From PSRI01 sp041484195 (lineage in GTDB: Bacteria; Bacteroidota; Bacteroidia; Chitinophagales; Chitinophagaceae): a DNA stretch of 64,000 bases. The notes under the pieces are model-generated. The model worked only from the letters and a program-made list of their open reading frames with translations. It did no database searches and was not told the DNA's origin. Numbering within the stretch: position 1 is the stretch's first letter; each line of letters begins with the position of its first letter. Shown here piece by piece: positions 8,140-16,365 of this stretch. The position numbers and the translations under genes were made by a program. The stretch spans positions 1 to 64,000 of the forward strand of contig JBGPHC010000003.1 in NCBI GenBank assembly GCA_041484195.1. Reading direction: 5' to 3'.

Positions 8140-8538
8140 ATGTGGTACCAGTTCCTCAATTATTTTTTTTTCATTTTTCATACAGTTTTCACCCTATTCA
8201 ATATTATGGGATGGCTATTTAGGAAAACAAGGAAATGGAACCTGGTTACACTTTTACTGACAGCTTTCTCCTGGTTTGTATTGGGTATCTGGTATGGATG
8301 GGGATATTGCTTCTGCACAGACTGGCATTGGGATGTGCGCCAACACCTGGGTTATCATGACCAGCGCAGATCCTATATACATTTTCTGTTGCAGAAACTG
8401 ACCAGTATTGATTTTAATGAGCAACTGGTAGGGAATGTTACCCTCATTGTTTTCCTCGTGAGCCTGGTTATGAGCCTGTGGCTCAATGCAAGAGATTGGA
8501 AAAAGAGAAAACAGAAAAGGGCCGGAAGTATCCTTTAG
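8140..8538 (+). CDS. DUF2784-like membrane protein
   Basis: A 132-residue protein with about three hydrophobic helices (near residues 2-25, 35-52 and 100-118) and the signature WYGWGYCFCTDWHWDVR around residues 51-67, which from memory is the hallmark of DUF2784. The Cys-x-Cys and His-Trp residues could bind a metal or haem, but no function is known for the family. The Lys/Arg-rich end (RDWKKRKQKRAG) would lie in the cytoplasm. It is alone between the hibernation factor gene on the other strand and the NAD salvage pair, whose start is about 400 bp further on. Confidence 0.7.
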   Translation: MWYQFLNYFFFIFHTVFTLFNIMGWLFRKTRKWNLVTLLLTAFSWFVLGIWYGWGYCFCTDWHWDVRQHLGYHDQRRSYIHFLLQKLTSIDFNEQLVGNVTLIVFLVSLVMSLWLNARDWKKRKQKRAGSIL

Positions 8539-8934
8539 ATCACCATTTGCAGCAGGATCAGAAAAGATACTTCAATCATTCTTTCAGGAATTGTTCAACC
8601 AGGATTTCTTTTTTATGCTTTACATGCAGATAATTTACATGCAAATACTATATACATGCCTGGCTCAGCATTAAATGAAATAAATGGTTCACCTTGTGAG
8701 TAAACCAGACGCGGATTGATCAAAACATAATAAAGACCAGTAACAGTAATAATTTTTAAACGAATCATAACGCTCTTTTTTGAGTATTAATTTAAGGTCC
8801 ATCTGCCGGTTGAAAAATGACTTGCGGCAATAGAGTGTATGATTCATATTAGCTTCTATAACCCGGTACGTCACTTCGCATGTAGTATCTTTGGCGTCAT
8901 TACTTATCGCTGGTAAAATCAATAAATAGAGTCT
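8539..8934. other. Intergenic region with a candidate -7 box
   Basis: No convincing gene. TATCTTTG at 8886-8893 is a perfect TAnnTTTG -7 element about 41 bp before the pncB start, but no clear -33 box accompanies it. On the minus strand ATG 8768 opens a 51-codon frame (8613-8768) with a signal-peptide-like beginning (MIRLKIITVTGLYY, then YSQ) and nothing recognisable after it; it may be the front of a lost secreted protein. Confidence 0.3.
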
Positions 8935-10353
8935 ATGTTGTCCTTTACTATAAGTGGGAGCTATACCGATCTGTATGAAATAACAATGGGTGAAGTATGT
9001 TTCCTGGAAAAAAGGGAAGATACTCCTGTTTGCTTTGATTATTTCTTCCGGAAAATACCTAACCAGGGTGGCTACGTGTTGTTTGCCGGGTTGCATGAGT
9101 TGTTGCGAATCCTGGAAGACCTTCATTTTACCGGTGAGGATATTGCATTTCTCAGGAAATTGAATTTTCATTCGTCTTATATTGATTTCCTGGAAAGTTT
9201 TCAATTCCGTGGTTCTGTGTTTTCCGTCTCTGAGGGTGAAGTAGTATTCCCCGATTGTCCCGTATTGCGTGTTGAAGGAACCCAGTTCGAAGCACAACTG
9301 GTAGAGACTCTGTTGCTCAACATCCTGAATTTTGAATCATTAATAGCCACCAAGGCTTCCCGCATGCGATACGTGGCAGGCGAGTGTATATTAAGTGATT
9401 TCGGCTTACGCAGGGCACATGGACCAGGTGGCGTGCTTGCTGCACGGGCCGCCATAATAGGCGGTTTTGACAGCACCAGCAATGTGTATGCTGCCGAGCT
9501 ATATGGTTTAGAGGCCGCGGGAACAATGGCACATTCTTTTGTTGAAAGTTATGATTCAGAAATAGAAGCTTTCCGGGCTTTCGCCCGATCACGTCCGGGC
9601 CAATGCATATTTCTTGTGGATACATATGATACGCTTCGAAGTGGGATGCCAAATGCTATTTTAGCAGCAAAAGAAATTGAAAAGCGGGGACACCAGGCTG
9701 CCGGCATACGTCTCGATAGTGGAGACCTTGCCTATCTAGCAAAAGCTGCGCGCAACATGCTCGATGATGCTGGCTTGTCATATATGAAAATTGTTGCTTC
9801 AAATAAACTGGATGAATTTGTAATCAGAAGTTTACTTGAACAAAATGCCCCTATAGATATTTTTGGTGTTGGCACACGGTTGGTAACCGGCCAACCCGAT
9901 GCAGCACTGGACGGTGTTTATAAACTTTCAATGGCTGCAGGTAAGCCACGACTCAAATTATCAGAGAGTTTAGAAAAAGTAACATTACCTGGTATTAAGC
10001 AGGTATTAAGGGTTATGGAGAAAAACGGGGGATTTTTCGGCGCTGATGCGGTAATACTATCAGAAGAAGAAAAAGCCAGCGTTATCTATCATCCCTTTCA
10101 ACCGTGCAAGTTTTTCAATATTGAACATTTCCGACAGGAACCTCTCTTGCGCATGGTAATGGAAAATGGGAAACGAATATCACCCGCACCATCATTGAAG
10201 GATATTGCATCCTATGCAAAAAAAAGATTAGCCCTTTTGCCGGGAGAATATAAGCGATTTGAAAACCCGCATATTTACAAAGTGGGTATCAGTGAAAAGC
10301 TTGCGAAGCTAAAGAACAGCCTGGTTGAACAACATCAAATAACAAAGAAATGA
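8935..10353 (+). CDS. pncB: Nicotinate phosphoribosyltransferase
   Basis: The 472-residue enzyme joins nicotinate to PRPP to give nicotinate mononucleotide, the first committed step of NAD salvage. Family motifs are GSYTDLYEITMGEV at the start, the substrate region LRRAHGPGGVLAARAA (about residues 158-173), FVDTYDT-like LVDTYDTLRSGMPNA, RLDSGDLAYLA, KIVASNKLDEFVI and DIFGVGTRLVTGQPD. The His in the front part that is phosphorylated in PncB proteins falls in MAHSFVESY. Its stop overlaps the next gene, nicotinamidase, by 4 bp (ATGA), so the pair is translationally coupled. ATG 8935 lies immediately before the conserved N-terminus and is the natural start. Confidence 0.9.
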   Translation: MLSFTISGSYTDLYEITMGEVCFLEKREDTPVCFDYFFRKIPNQGGYVLFAGLHELLRILEDLHFTGEDIAFLRKLNFHSSYIDFLESFQFRGSVFSVSEGEVVFPDCPVLRVEGTQFEAQLVETLLLNILNFESLIATKASRMRYVAGECILSDFGLRRAHGPGGVLAARAAIIGGFDSTSNVYAAELYGLEAAGTMAHSFVESYDSEIEAFRAFARSRPGQCIFLVDTYDTLRSGMPNAILAAKEIEKRGHQAAGIRLDSGDLAYLAKAARNMLDDAGLSYMKIVASNKLDEFVIRSLLEQNAPIDIFGVGTRLVTGQPDAALDGVYKLSMAAGKPRLKLSESLEKVTLPGIKQVLRVMEKNGGFFGADAVILSEEEKASVIYHPFQPCKFFNIEHFRQEPLLRMVMENGKRISPAPSLKDIASYAKKRLALLPGEYKRFENPHIYKVGISEKLAKLKNSLVEQHQITKK

Positions 10354-10991
10354 ATGCTCTTATATTGGTAGATATACAAAATGATTTTTTACCCGGAGGA
10401 TCATTGGCAGTGCCTGAAGGCAATACCATCATTTCTGTAGTGAACACAATGCAACCATATTTTGAATTGGTAGTAGCAACTCAGGACTGGCATCCTGCAA
10501 ACCATAAGAGTTTTGCATCGAATCATACCGGGAAAAAACCTTTCGATATAATTGATCTGCATGGATTGCAACAAACGCTCTGGCCTGATCACTGTGTGCA
10601 GGGTACTTTCGGTGCTGGTCTGGCCGGCAGCCTTAACATGAATAAGACAGAAGCGATTTTTCGTAAGGGCACCAACCCGGAAATAGACAGTTACAGCGCA
10701 TTTTATGACAATGGCCATCGCAAATCAACAGGTCTTTCCGGTTACTTGCGCAGCAAAGACGTAGTTGAAGTATATCTGGCGGGCTTGGCAGGTGATATTT
10801 GCGTGTATTCGACAGCCTTAGACAGCCTCGATGAAAAATTTACAACATTTATTATTGAAGATGCTACCCGGTCTATCAACAAACATGATTTCGAAAAATC
10901 CATGCAGAATTTTATTACAAAAGGGGGAAATGTGATTCAAACTGCGGGTTTGCCAGAAGCACTGGGAAATAGTAAAATTAAAAAGCAATAA
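10350..10991 (+). CDS. pncA: Nicotinamidase (pyrazinamidase)
   Basis: The 213-residue hydrolase converts nicotinamide to nicotinate. The catalytic triad is visible as Asp8 (LILVDIQNDFLPGGSL), Lys106 (FRKGTNPEIDSYSAF) and Cys151 (GLAGDICVYSTALDSL); the metal site is Asp46 and His48 in TQDWHPANH plus His81 in WPDHCVQGT. The usual 'GLATD.CV' is slightly changed to GLAGDICV but the cysteine is intact. Coupled by a 4-bp overlap to pncB, it delivers nicotinate directly to that enzyme, completing the salvage of nicotinamide released by NAD-consuming reactions. Its 3' end overlaps the convergent cysQ gene by 14 bp. Confidence 0.92.
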   Translation: MNALILVDIQNDFLPGGSLAVPEGNTIISVVNTMQPYFELVVATQDWHPANHKSFASNHTGKKPFDIIDLHGLQQTLWPDHCVQGTFGAGLAGSLNMNKTEAIFRKGTNPEIDSYSAFYDNGHRKSTGLSGYLRSKDVVEVYLAGLAGDICVYSTALDSLDEKFTTFIIEDATRSINKHDFEKSMQNFITKGGNVIQTAGLPEALGNSKIKKQ

Positions 10992-11757
10992 AGAACGGAT
11001 TTGTAAGATCAGGCTTATTATAAAGGAGTTCTGATTTCAGATTTGCCTGGTAAACTCCCCTATTGGAAGCATTTAAGATTGCATGCGCTGCTGCAGTGTC
11101 CCATTCCATAGTTGATCCAAGTCTTGGATAGATATCGGCGCTGTTTTCAAGAAGTGACATGAATTTAAGTGAACTGCCAAGCGATAAAAGCTTCACATTT
11201 TGAAATTGGTCGATAAAGTTTTTTGTTTCAGAATTCATATGCGACCTGGACGCTATTACTGTTATATGTTCTCTTTGCAGCAGATCCTTGAATTGAGTTC
11301 TTTCAGCCAATACCGGGAATTCAACCAGGTTCCCTTTTTCATTTTTGAAAGCTCCTGTTTCTTTTGAACCACTATATAAAGTGTCGATGCACGGCACATA
11401 GATTACACCCCCGACAGGAACGTTCCGCCGCACCAAAGCAACATTTATAGTGAACTCACCATTTCTATTGATAAACTCTTTTGTCCCGTCAAGCGGATCT
11501 ACTAACCAAAAATATTCCCATCGTTTTCTTTTTTCAAAATCAATATCGCCGCCTTCTTCGGAAAGAACAGGCAAATGCGTCTTATCAAGGCGCCTCGTGA
11601 TAATTGTATGAGATCTTTTATCTGCCTTTGTTACCGGGGATGCGCCTGCCTTTATACTTGTTTCAAATTCCCCTGACTGGTATATTTCCATAACTGCCTT
11701 GCCTGCATCAAGCGCCGCATCCTTTGCTATTTCCAATAAATTCTGCACATCTGTCAT
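10978..11757 (-). CDS. cysQ: 3'(2'),5'-bisphosphate nucleotidase
   Basis: A 259-residue member of the inositol-monophosphatase superfamily. It has the metal and substrate motifs in order: VLSEEGGDIDF, WLVDPLDGTKEFINRNGEFT (about residues 85-104) and the C-terminal MEWDTAAAHAILNA. The DGTKEF...GEFT.N.AL pattern is specific to CysQ, which removes 3'-phosphate from PAP, the by-product of sulfate assimilation and of acyl-carrier transfer; PAP otherwise inhibits RNA decay enzymes. ATG 11757 (MTDVQNLLEIAKDAALDAG) fits the family N-terminus; an in-frame ATG 30 bp upstream at 11787 is possible. Confidence 0.88.
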   Translation of the reverse strand: MTDVQNLLEIAKDAALDAGKAVMEIYQSGEFETSIKAGASPVTKADKRSHTIITRRLDKTHLPVLSEEGGDIDFEKRKRWEYFWLVDPLDGTKEFINRNGEFTINVALVRRNVPVGGVIYVPCIDTLYSGSKETGAFKNEKGNLVEFPVLAERTQFKDLLQREHITVIASRSHMNSETKNFIDQFQNVKLLSLGSSLKFMSLLENSADIYPRLGSTMEWDTAAAHAILNASNRGVYQANLKSELLYNKPDLTNPFFIAF

Positions 11758-11996
11758 ATTCTGCCCCGAAGTTTTGCTGGCATGCAAATATTATCATTCA
11801 AACCATAAAATTATTGCAGTATATGGCTCATCCCTTATATCTGTTTTGGCTCTTGAAATATATTTGTCATTACTAAATCTGTTTGTAATCAGCTTTTGCA
11901 GGTTTATTATCTATAATCTTTTTTTCTGTCTAATCAAAGTAACGGAATTTTTACAGATTCTTCCTTAAGATATATCAGCCTGTTACATGATGAACA

Positions 11997-12812
11997 TCAG
12001 AATAAAATTAAGTAGCAAAAAACAAAAGGGGACAAACCTAATAATGTATCAAACCGGTCAAGTATGCCGCCATGCCCCGGTAAAATAGTTCCGGAGTCTT
12101 TCAGTCCAAGGCTTCTCTTCATCAACGATTTTATAAGATCGCCGAAAGTTCCGCCAACAACTATTATTAAAGTTATGATCATCCAGCCTGTTACATTTAT
12201 CGCCTGAAAGAAATAGGAATTAATATAAGCAACCGCAGATGCACAGGCGGCTCCGCCCAAGCTTCCTGCCCATGTTTTTTTGGGCGATATGCGTTCAAAT
12301 AATTTTCGCTTGCCGAAATATTTTCCAATAAAATAAGCACCGGTATCACTCGCCCAGAGGATGAAAAAATATCCCAGGACCAGCCAAGAATGATAATCGC
12401 CTGACCCGGGAGGCAAAAATGCAATTGCGGCAAAAAAACAAAGCGGAACCGTTACACAAATGATTCCCAAATAAATGATCGCCAAGTTGTGAAAAGGATA
12501 TTTCGCCTTCAGGTACAGCTCAATTAAAAATGGACTAAATGCGATTGGGATATTAATGAGTAACACTTGCCAATTGCTTACATTAGATATTACCAGGTTG
12601 ACAGTAACAAGAATGCTTATAGATAATATAGCTCCTGTTATATTTCGTGGTGAAAGCGTGTACGAATTAAATAAACGATAAAATTCCAATAGCCCAAGCA
12701 GGTTGATGGACAACATTAAAATAAAAAAACTATATGAGCCCCACATGATTGAAGCAACAGTAATAATTACCAATACAGCCCCGGTAAGTGCGCGTTGTGT
12801 TAAATTAGTCAT
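11997..12812 (-). CDS. cdsA: Phosphatidate cytidylyltransferase
   Basis: The 271-residue integral membrane enzyme makes CDP-diacylglycerol from CTP and phosphatidate for phospholipid synthesis. It has about seven to eight hydrophobic helices and the CDS signature near the C-terminus: a KRSLGLKDSG segment followed by LPGHGGILDRFDTLL, where the two aspartates bind metal. ASDTGAYFIGKYFGKRKLFERISPKKTW is the other conserved block (residues about 155-182, quoted in parts: SDTGAYFIGK and RISPKKTW). It is a housekeeping-type gene and stands alone; both flanking sides hold no same-strand partner within 200 bp. Confidence 0.9.
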   Translation of the reverse strand: MTNLTQRALTGAVLVIITVASIMWGSYSFFILMLSINLLGLLEFYRLFNSYTLSPRNITGAILSISILVTVNLVISNVSNWQVLLINIPIAFSPFLIELYLKAKYPFHNLAIIYLGIICVTVPLCFFAAIAFLPPGSGDYHSWLVLGYFFILWASDTGAYFIGKYFGKRKLFERISPKKTWAGSLGGAACASAVAYINSYFFQAINVTGWMIITLIIVVGGTFGDLIKSLMKRSLGLKDSGTILPGHGGILDRFDTLLGLSPFVFCYLILF

Positions 12813-12888
12813 ATTGAAAGGGTGATTGTTTCATTTTACCAGATTTTCTCCTGCCTATCTTTATGAGAGCGCACCTGACGTATTATAG

Positions 12889-13263
12889 GCAGCCCGCAAC
12901 ATTGAAGACAATGGCAGAATTATTTACATAGCTTCCAGCACCACTTCGTTTCCGGTTCCCGGCATGGCTGTATATGGTGGCAGCAAAACAACACCAAGGT
13001 ATTTGGTTGATATTCTTTCAAAAGAAATTGGACACGGAGGTGTAACCGTAAATTCTATTATTCCTTTTGCAGTAGATCATTCAGGCATTTTTGTGCACCC
13101 GGAAACCTATCCTGCATTAAGAAAGCAATTATTGCATAGCAACCCGATGGGAAGATTAGCAGAGGTGGAGGATGTTGCCAATGTTGCCGGGTTTTTTGCC
13201 AGTGATCTGTCTTTTTTTGTTAAAGGGCAGCGCCTCCTGGTAAATGGTGGAGCAACCAATTAA
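12889..13263 (+). pseudogene. Short-chain dehydrogenase, C-terminal half only
   Basis: The frame opens after a TAG at 12886-12888 and reads RIIYIASSTTSFPVPGMAVY, then GGSKTTPRYLVDIL, the SDR active-site serine and the YxxxK pair (Y-GGS-K). It continues with GGVTVNSIIPFAVDHSG, PMGRLAEVEDVANVAGFFAS and ends with FVKGQRLLVNGGATN, the normal SDR terminus. The whole N-terminal Rossmann part with TGxxxGIG, about 130 residues, is missing and no start codon fits. The first in-frame ATG (12964) lies inside the active-site region. It is therefore a truncated relic, not a working dehydrogenase. Confidence 0.8.
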
Positions 13264-13485
13264 TGCTTTCTATAACCAGCGAACCAACATTTCAGCATTG
13301 TCATGCCAGGTCGATATATTTTTTAAAATAAAGAAACAGAGATTAACCAGGAAGTGGCCGAAAGCTCATTCATATTTGACATTTATATGGATGTTCATAA
13401 TGACAGTAATTTTTTTTGAAGTTTGCAGGGATAGCCAGCCGCAAACCGCAAAATAAAAATAATAGCGCAAACAATTATTAATTTG

Positions 13486-13701
13486 TCAAAAATGTTCTTT
13501 TCGGAAGCCTAACCGTTTAATCCTGGAATTAAGCGTGCTGGTTGGAACTCCCAAAAGCTTTGCTGCCCCACCTTCGCCTCCAATTCTTCCTTTAATCAGC
13601 ATGTACGCCGATATTGACTTTCTTATGCCCATAGGCATTGCATTGTACATGCTACCCGACAAGAAACAGACTGACGGGGAAATATCAATATCAGTAAACA
13701 C
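13486..13701 (-). pseudogene. Fis-type HTH tail of a sigma-54 activator (remnant)
   Basis: The last 35 or so residues, GRIGGEGGAAKLLGVPTSTL followed by NSRIKRLGF, are the DNA-binding end of NtrC-type sigma-54-dependent regulators. Everything before it is unrelated to a receiver or AAA+ domain: the frame begins in low-quality sequence at 13701 with no ATPase motif. It is the stub of a large regulator (normally over 400 residues) lost from this site, and lies next to the truncated dehydrogenase. Confidence 0.7.
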
Positions 13702-14196
13702 CCCTAATGAAACTACAAACCCGAAGCCCTGTCTTAAAGCACAGGATAATTTGGTTATAGTGTATCATTAAAAAAAGATGCAAATTAATATCCCTTACCC
13801 ATGGCTGATGTTGCAATTGATTTATTTGAAGTAGTGAATATTTAATCTTATCAGGACAGAGCTTTTAAACTTCTTTAAGTCAAATCTCCCAGATGAAATC
13901 AGGCAGTATAACAATACATCTGTAAGGGAAAGAAAGTTGAATGAGTTTGTTGATAGAATTGTTTACAGTATTCCCTTTCCTAAAACCAAAAAAGGATAGA
14001 AGGCCACCTGGATGAAGAAGACCGGAGAATCCAGTGATGAAGGAGCAATTACTATGATGAAAAAATATATGAAGCAACATGAAAAACTGATCAGAATCTA
14101 TTCCACTAGCCGCATCTAAGCTATTTATGTATCAGCAATACATTTGTCAATATCGAATTTTTATTACTGAGGAACAATAAATGATTTCTATAGACC
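13702..14196. other. Intergenic region with a possible coding scrap
   Basis: Nothing recognisable. On the plus strand a short frame around 13860-13998 reads NLPDEIRQYNNTSVRERKLN and then FVDRIVYSIPFPKTKKG before a stop, with a second piece (MKKTGESSDEGAITMMKKYM) after it in another frame. The amino-acid composition looks protein-like, so this may be another decayed gene, but I cannot name it. Confidence 0.3.
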
Positions 14197-14481
14197 TCAC
14201 ATAAATCCAGGTATAAGTTGCGGCAGAACCACGTAAAGATATATGAAAATAAGTACGGCAAACAGTACACCCATTAATACAGGGTAAAACATCAAGCTGC
14301 CTTTTTGTTTACTTGTCAGCGTATGAGACAATGCACCATGAATACAACCCACTACTACAGCATATAACAATGTCACCACCCAAACAAGTGTCCTCACTAA
14401 CATTTGCTGCGAATTAATGATAAAGTAGAGCATTACTGCAAATGCAACAATACCCACGATAATATAAATTCTTTTAACCAT
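14197..14481 (-). CDS. Small three-helix membrane protein, unknown
   Basis: The 94-residue product is almost wholly hydrophobic, with helices at about residues 4-22, 29-48 and 62-86, and a short basic turn (TSKQKGS) between the last two. I do not recognise a family. It lies 21 bp after the stop of the double universal stress protein gene on the same strand and is probably cotranscribed with it, which hints at a membrane-linked role in the same stress response. ATG 14481 is the only reasonable start. Confidence 0.55.
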   Translation of the reverse strand: MVKRIYIIVGIVAFAVMLYFIINSQQMLVRTLVWVVTLLYAVVVGCIHGALSHTLTSKQKGSLMFYPVLMGVLFAVLIFIYLYVVLPQLIPGFM

Positions 14482-14502
14482 GTGTGTGAATTGAATTGGT
14501 TA

Positions 14503-15348
14503 CTATAAATCATCTGCAACACTGAGTGCATTGAAACTCAATAACGGCACGGAAGTATGCGTTGCAAACTTCTTAACAAGGTCTTTATGAAACATTCTCG
14601 CAATAATTCCTCCCCTTTCCTTTTCATACATTACCAAAAGATCGGTTTTAATTTCCTGCAGGTAATTTGCAAGGGCTTCGCCGATATTTTGTGAAATCCT
14701 GGTTGCATATTCCAGCGAATCATACTTTATGTTTTCAGCAAGCTGTAGTTTGAAATTCTCAGCTTCTGCTATATGATCTAATTCGGACGAGAACACATGA
14801 AGAACTGCTATTTTTACATCAAAGTTTGCCGCAAAAGCCGTCAGTTTTTGCAAGGCTGCAATATCATGCCTGCTAAAATCGGAGGTATAAACGATCTGAC
14901 TGATTTCACTGAATGAAGCATCTTCAGGAATTGCGAGAACAGGGCAGGACGAGGCCGCAATAAGTTTCCGTGTAGTACTGCCCATCACTACTTCCCTGAA
15001 CCTGCTTTGCCCCCGGGTACCTACCACCACCATGCTGGCATTGCTTTCTTTGATGGCATTCAATATTCCGGCTATGACAGAGTTGTTTATTAGTAAATCA
15101 CAACTGATAGCCGATAAGGTGCCAAGACTCTCAATACAAAAGTCACGTAACCTGCGCATATAAGAGTCTTTTTCCTGTTCTTCCATTTCTTCAAAGGAGG
15201 CTTCGTGCGGGTAAGCAAACATTGATGGCGCTTCTGCTACATGCACCACCCGTAAACCGGCGTTCAGTTTCCGGGATAGTTCATATGCATATTTTAGCGC
15301 TTTACAGGCATTGTCAGAAAAATCGGTTGGATGCAGAATATTCATCAT
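14503..15348 (-). CDS. Universal stress protein, tandem two-domain
   Basis: A 281-residue double-domain stress protein. The first half starts MMNILHPTDFSDNACKALKY and ends with the ATP-loop-like MVVVGTRGQSRFREVVMGST (about residues 110-129), a proper G-2X-G-9X-G(S/T) motif followed by SCPVLAIPE. The second half starts QIVYTSDFSRHDIAALQKL and lacks the glycine loop, ending in LLVMYEKERGGIIARMF. So the first domain probably binds ATP and the second is likely structural. This is the third such gene of the island (with 2058 and the broken 2916), and the only one on the minus strand. Met1 or Met2 may be used. Confidence 0.87.
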   Translation of the reverse strand: MMNILHPTDFSDNACKALKYAYELSRKLNAGLRVVHVAEAPSMFAYPHEASFEEMEEQEKDSYMRRLRDFCIESLGTLSAISCDLLINNSVIAGILNAIKESNASMVVVGTRGQSRFREVVMGSTTRKLIAASSCPVLAIPEDASFSEISQIVYTSDFSRHDIAALQKLTAFAANFDVKIAVLHVFSSELDHIAEAENFKLQLAENIKYDSLEYATRISQNIGEALANYLQEIKTDLLVMYEKERGGIIARMFHKDLVKKFATHTSVPLLSFNALSVADDL

Positions 15349-15627
15349 TATATCATAAAAGTATTTCGCGGGCAGGTTGCTTTAAATGACCTTTATCACC
15401 GCTTTTTATGATTTATACCAGAATGAAAAAGGTCACAAGCATAAATCCGAAACCATTACAACACAAAGCCCACCTTACACTTATTCTGCGGATCCCTTGG
15501 TTTCTGAGGCAATGAACTGGTCAGAACAAACAAAAAGAATTAAAACCGCAGGAAGAATTGATAATAACGGGCAGGTACAAAATTTAAGAATAGCAAAAAA
15601 GCCAGGGCAAAAGACTAAAATGTCCGT

Positions 15628-15837
15628 CACCCCTTTCAGCCAGGCATTGCTGCGCTTAACCCGACGTATTCGATAGGTACTGGCCTGCCTGCTATTTTTT
15701 TTGCTTTTGCGATTGCCTTCAGCATCCCGAAGTTGGCCGGTTATTTCAACACAATTCAGAAACTGGAAAAAACAATGCGGATCGCTGCATGCATCAATTT
15801 CCTGGTTACAGGTTTGTATTACCCGAATTCCATTTAA
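15628..15837 (+). pseudogene. C-terminal remnant of an ArsG-type arsenical efflux permease
   Basis: The frame reads LNPTYSIGTGLPAIFFAFAI, then AFSIPKLAGYFNTIQKLEKT and ends INFLVTGLYYPNSI before TAA at 15835-15837. This resembles, from memory, the last two membrane helices of the aromatic aminobenzylarsenical efflux permease (ArsG) family, related to DsbD/CcdA proteins, where 'GTGLPV..FA' begins a helix and '...G.YY' ends the protein. The N-terminal helices are absent and there is no start, so it is dead. Its position 150 bp ahead of arsR and acr3, in the same direction, suggests a larger arsenic operon that lost its first gene. Upstream, 15349-15627 shows no other recognisable gene. Confidence 0.6.
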
Positions 15838-15947
15838 AATCCCTCAGGCTATAGATCAGGCCGAATCATGTGTTGACGCAAAATCCTAAGATTAAAAAAA
15901 ATTTAAGTTGTGTTGCCAAAAGAATTCCTGATGAAATCAGAAAAACT

Positions 15948-15982
15948 TTTGCGCTATTGGAATTTAATCGTAATATTGCGAT
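15948..15982 (+). promoter_or_regulatory. arsR promoter with overlapping ArsR operator
   Basis: TTTG at 15948-15951 and TAATATTG at 15971-15978 are separated by exactly 19 bp, the Bacteroidetes sigma spacing. The -7 box lies inside the near-perfect palindrome ATCGTAATATTGCGAT at 15967-15982 (one mismatched pair), a good ArsR operator. The start codon at 15986 is only 7 bp after the -7 box, so the transcript would begin at or next to the AUG. Confidence 0.6.
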
Positions 15983-15985
15983 GCA

Positions 15986-16315
15986 ATGGGAATTACAAAA
16001 TCAGAGATATTCACCGCCAAACAAAATAAGCTCGCTTCGCTGTTGAAGGCATTGGCGCATCCGGCCCGGATTGCCATTATCCAACACCTGATAAAAGCTG
16101 AACATTGTATCTGTGGCGACCTGGTGGAAGAATTAGGCCTGGCGCAGCCCACCATTTCCCAGCATTTAAAAGAACTGAAAAATATCGGCATCATCAAAGG
16201 TTGTGTGGAAGGTACCAGTGTAAGTTATTGTATTGATAAAAAGGTATGGCAGCAGGTGAAGAAAGATTTTGACAGCTTCTTTATTGCCTATCAGGCAAAA
16301 GATACCTGCGGTTGA
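15986..16315 (+). CDS. arsR: ArsR-family arsenite-responsive repressor
   Basis: The 109-residue winged-helix repressor has the ArsR fold from residue 17 (ASLLKALAHPARIAIIQHL) through the recognition helix AQPTISQHLKELKNIGI. The metal site EHCICGDLVEELG carries Cys41 and Cys43 in the first DNA-binding helix, the Cys-x-Cys arrangement typical of arsenite-sensing ArsR; binding of As(III) would release DNA. The gene is followed after 50 bp by the arsenite permease gene and a metallophosphoesterase gene in the same direction, and the promoter region carries a palindrome it probably binds. ATG 15986 (MGITKSEIFTAKQN) matches the usual start of Bacteroidetes homologues. Confidence 0.9.
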   Translation: MGITKSEIFTAKQNKLASLLKALAHPARIAIIQHLIKAEHCICGDLVEELGLAQPTISQHLKELKNIGIIKGCVEGTSVSYCIDKKVWQQVKKDFDSFFIAYQAKDTCG

Positions 16316-16333
16316 TTTTTTTTGAATTGCTTC

Positions 16334-16349
16334 ATCGTAATATAGCAAT
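16334..16349 (+). promoter_or_regulatory. Second ArsR operator candidate before acr3
   Basis: ATCGTAATATAGCAAT differs at only two of 16 positions from the palindrome in the arsR promoter and lies 16 bp before the acr3 start. Repetition of the same sequence just ahead of two start codons in one operon supports a functional binding site. No well-spaced -33 box accompanies it, so it may act as an internal roadblock. Confidence 0.5.
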
Positions 16350-16365
16350 AAACCAATTAATTGAC

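Noticed and set aside
8689..9297. A 202-codon open frame on the minus strand over the start of pncB
   Set aside because: It runs antisense to the strongly supported nicotinate phosphoribosyltransferase gene and resembles no family.
15386..15676. A 96-codon plus-strand frame before the ars operon
   Set aside because: Low-complexity, polar sequence without family likeness; it overlaps the ArsG remnant, which is in a different frame and recognisable.
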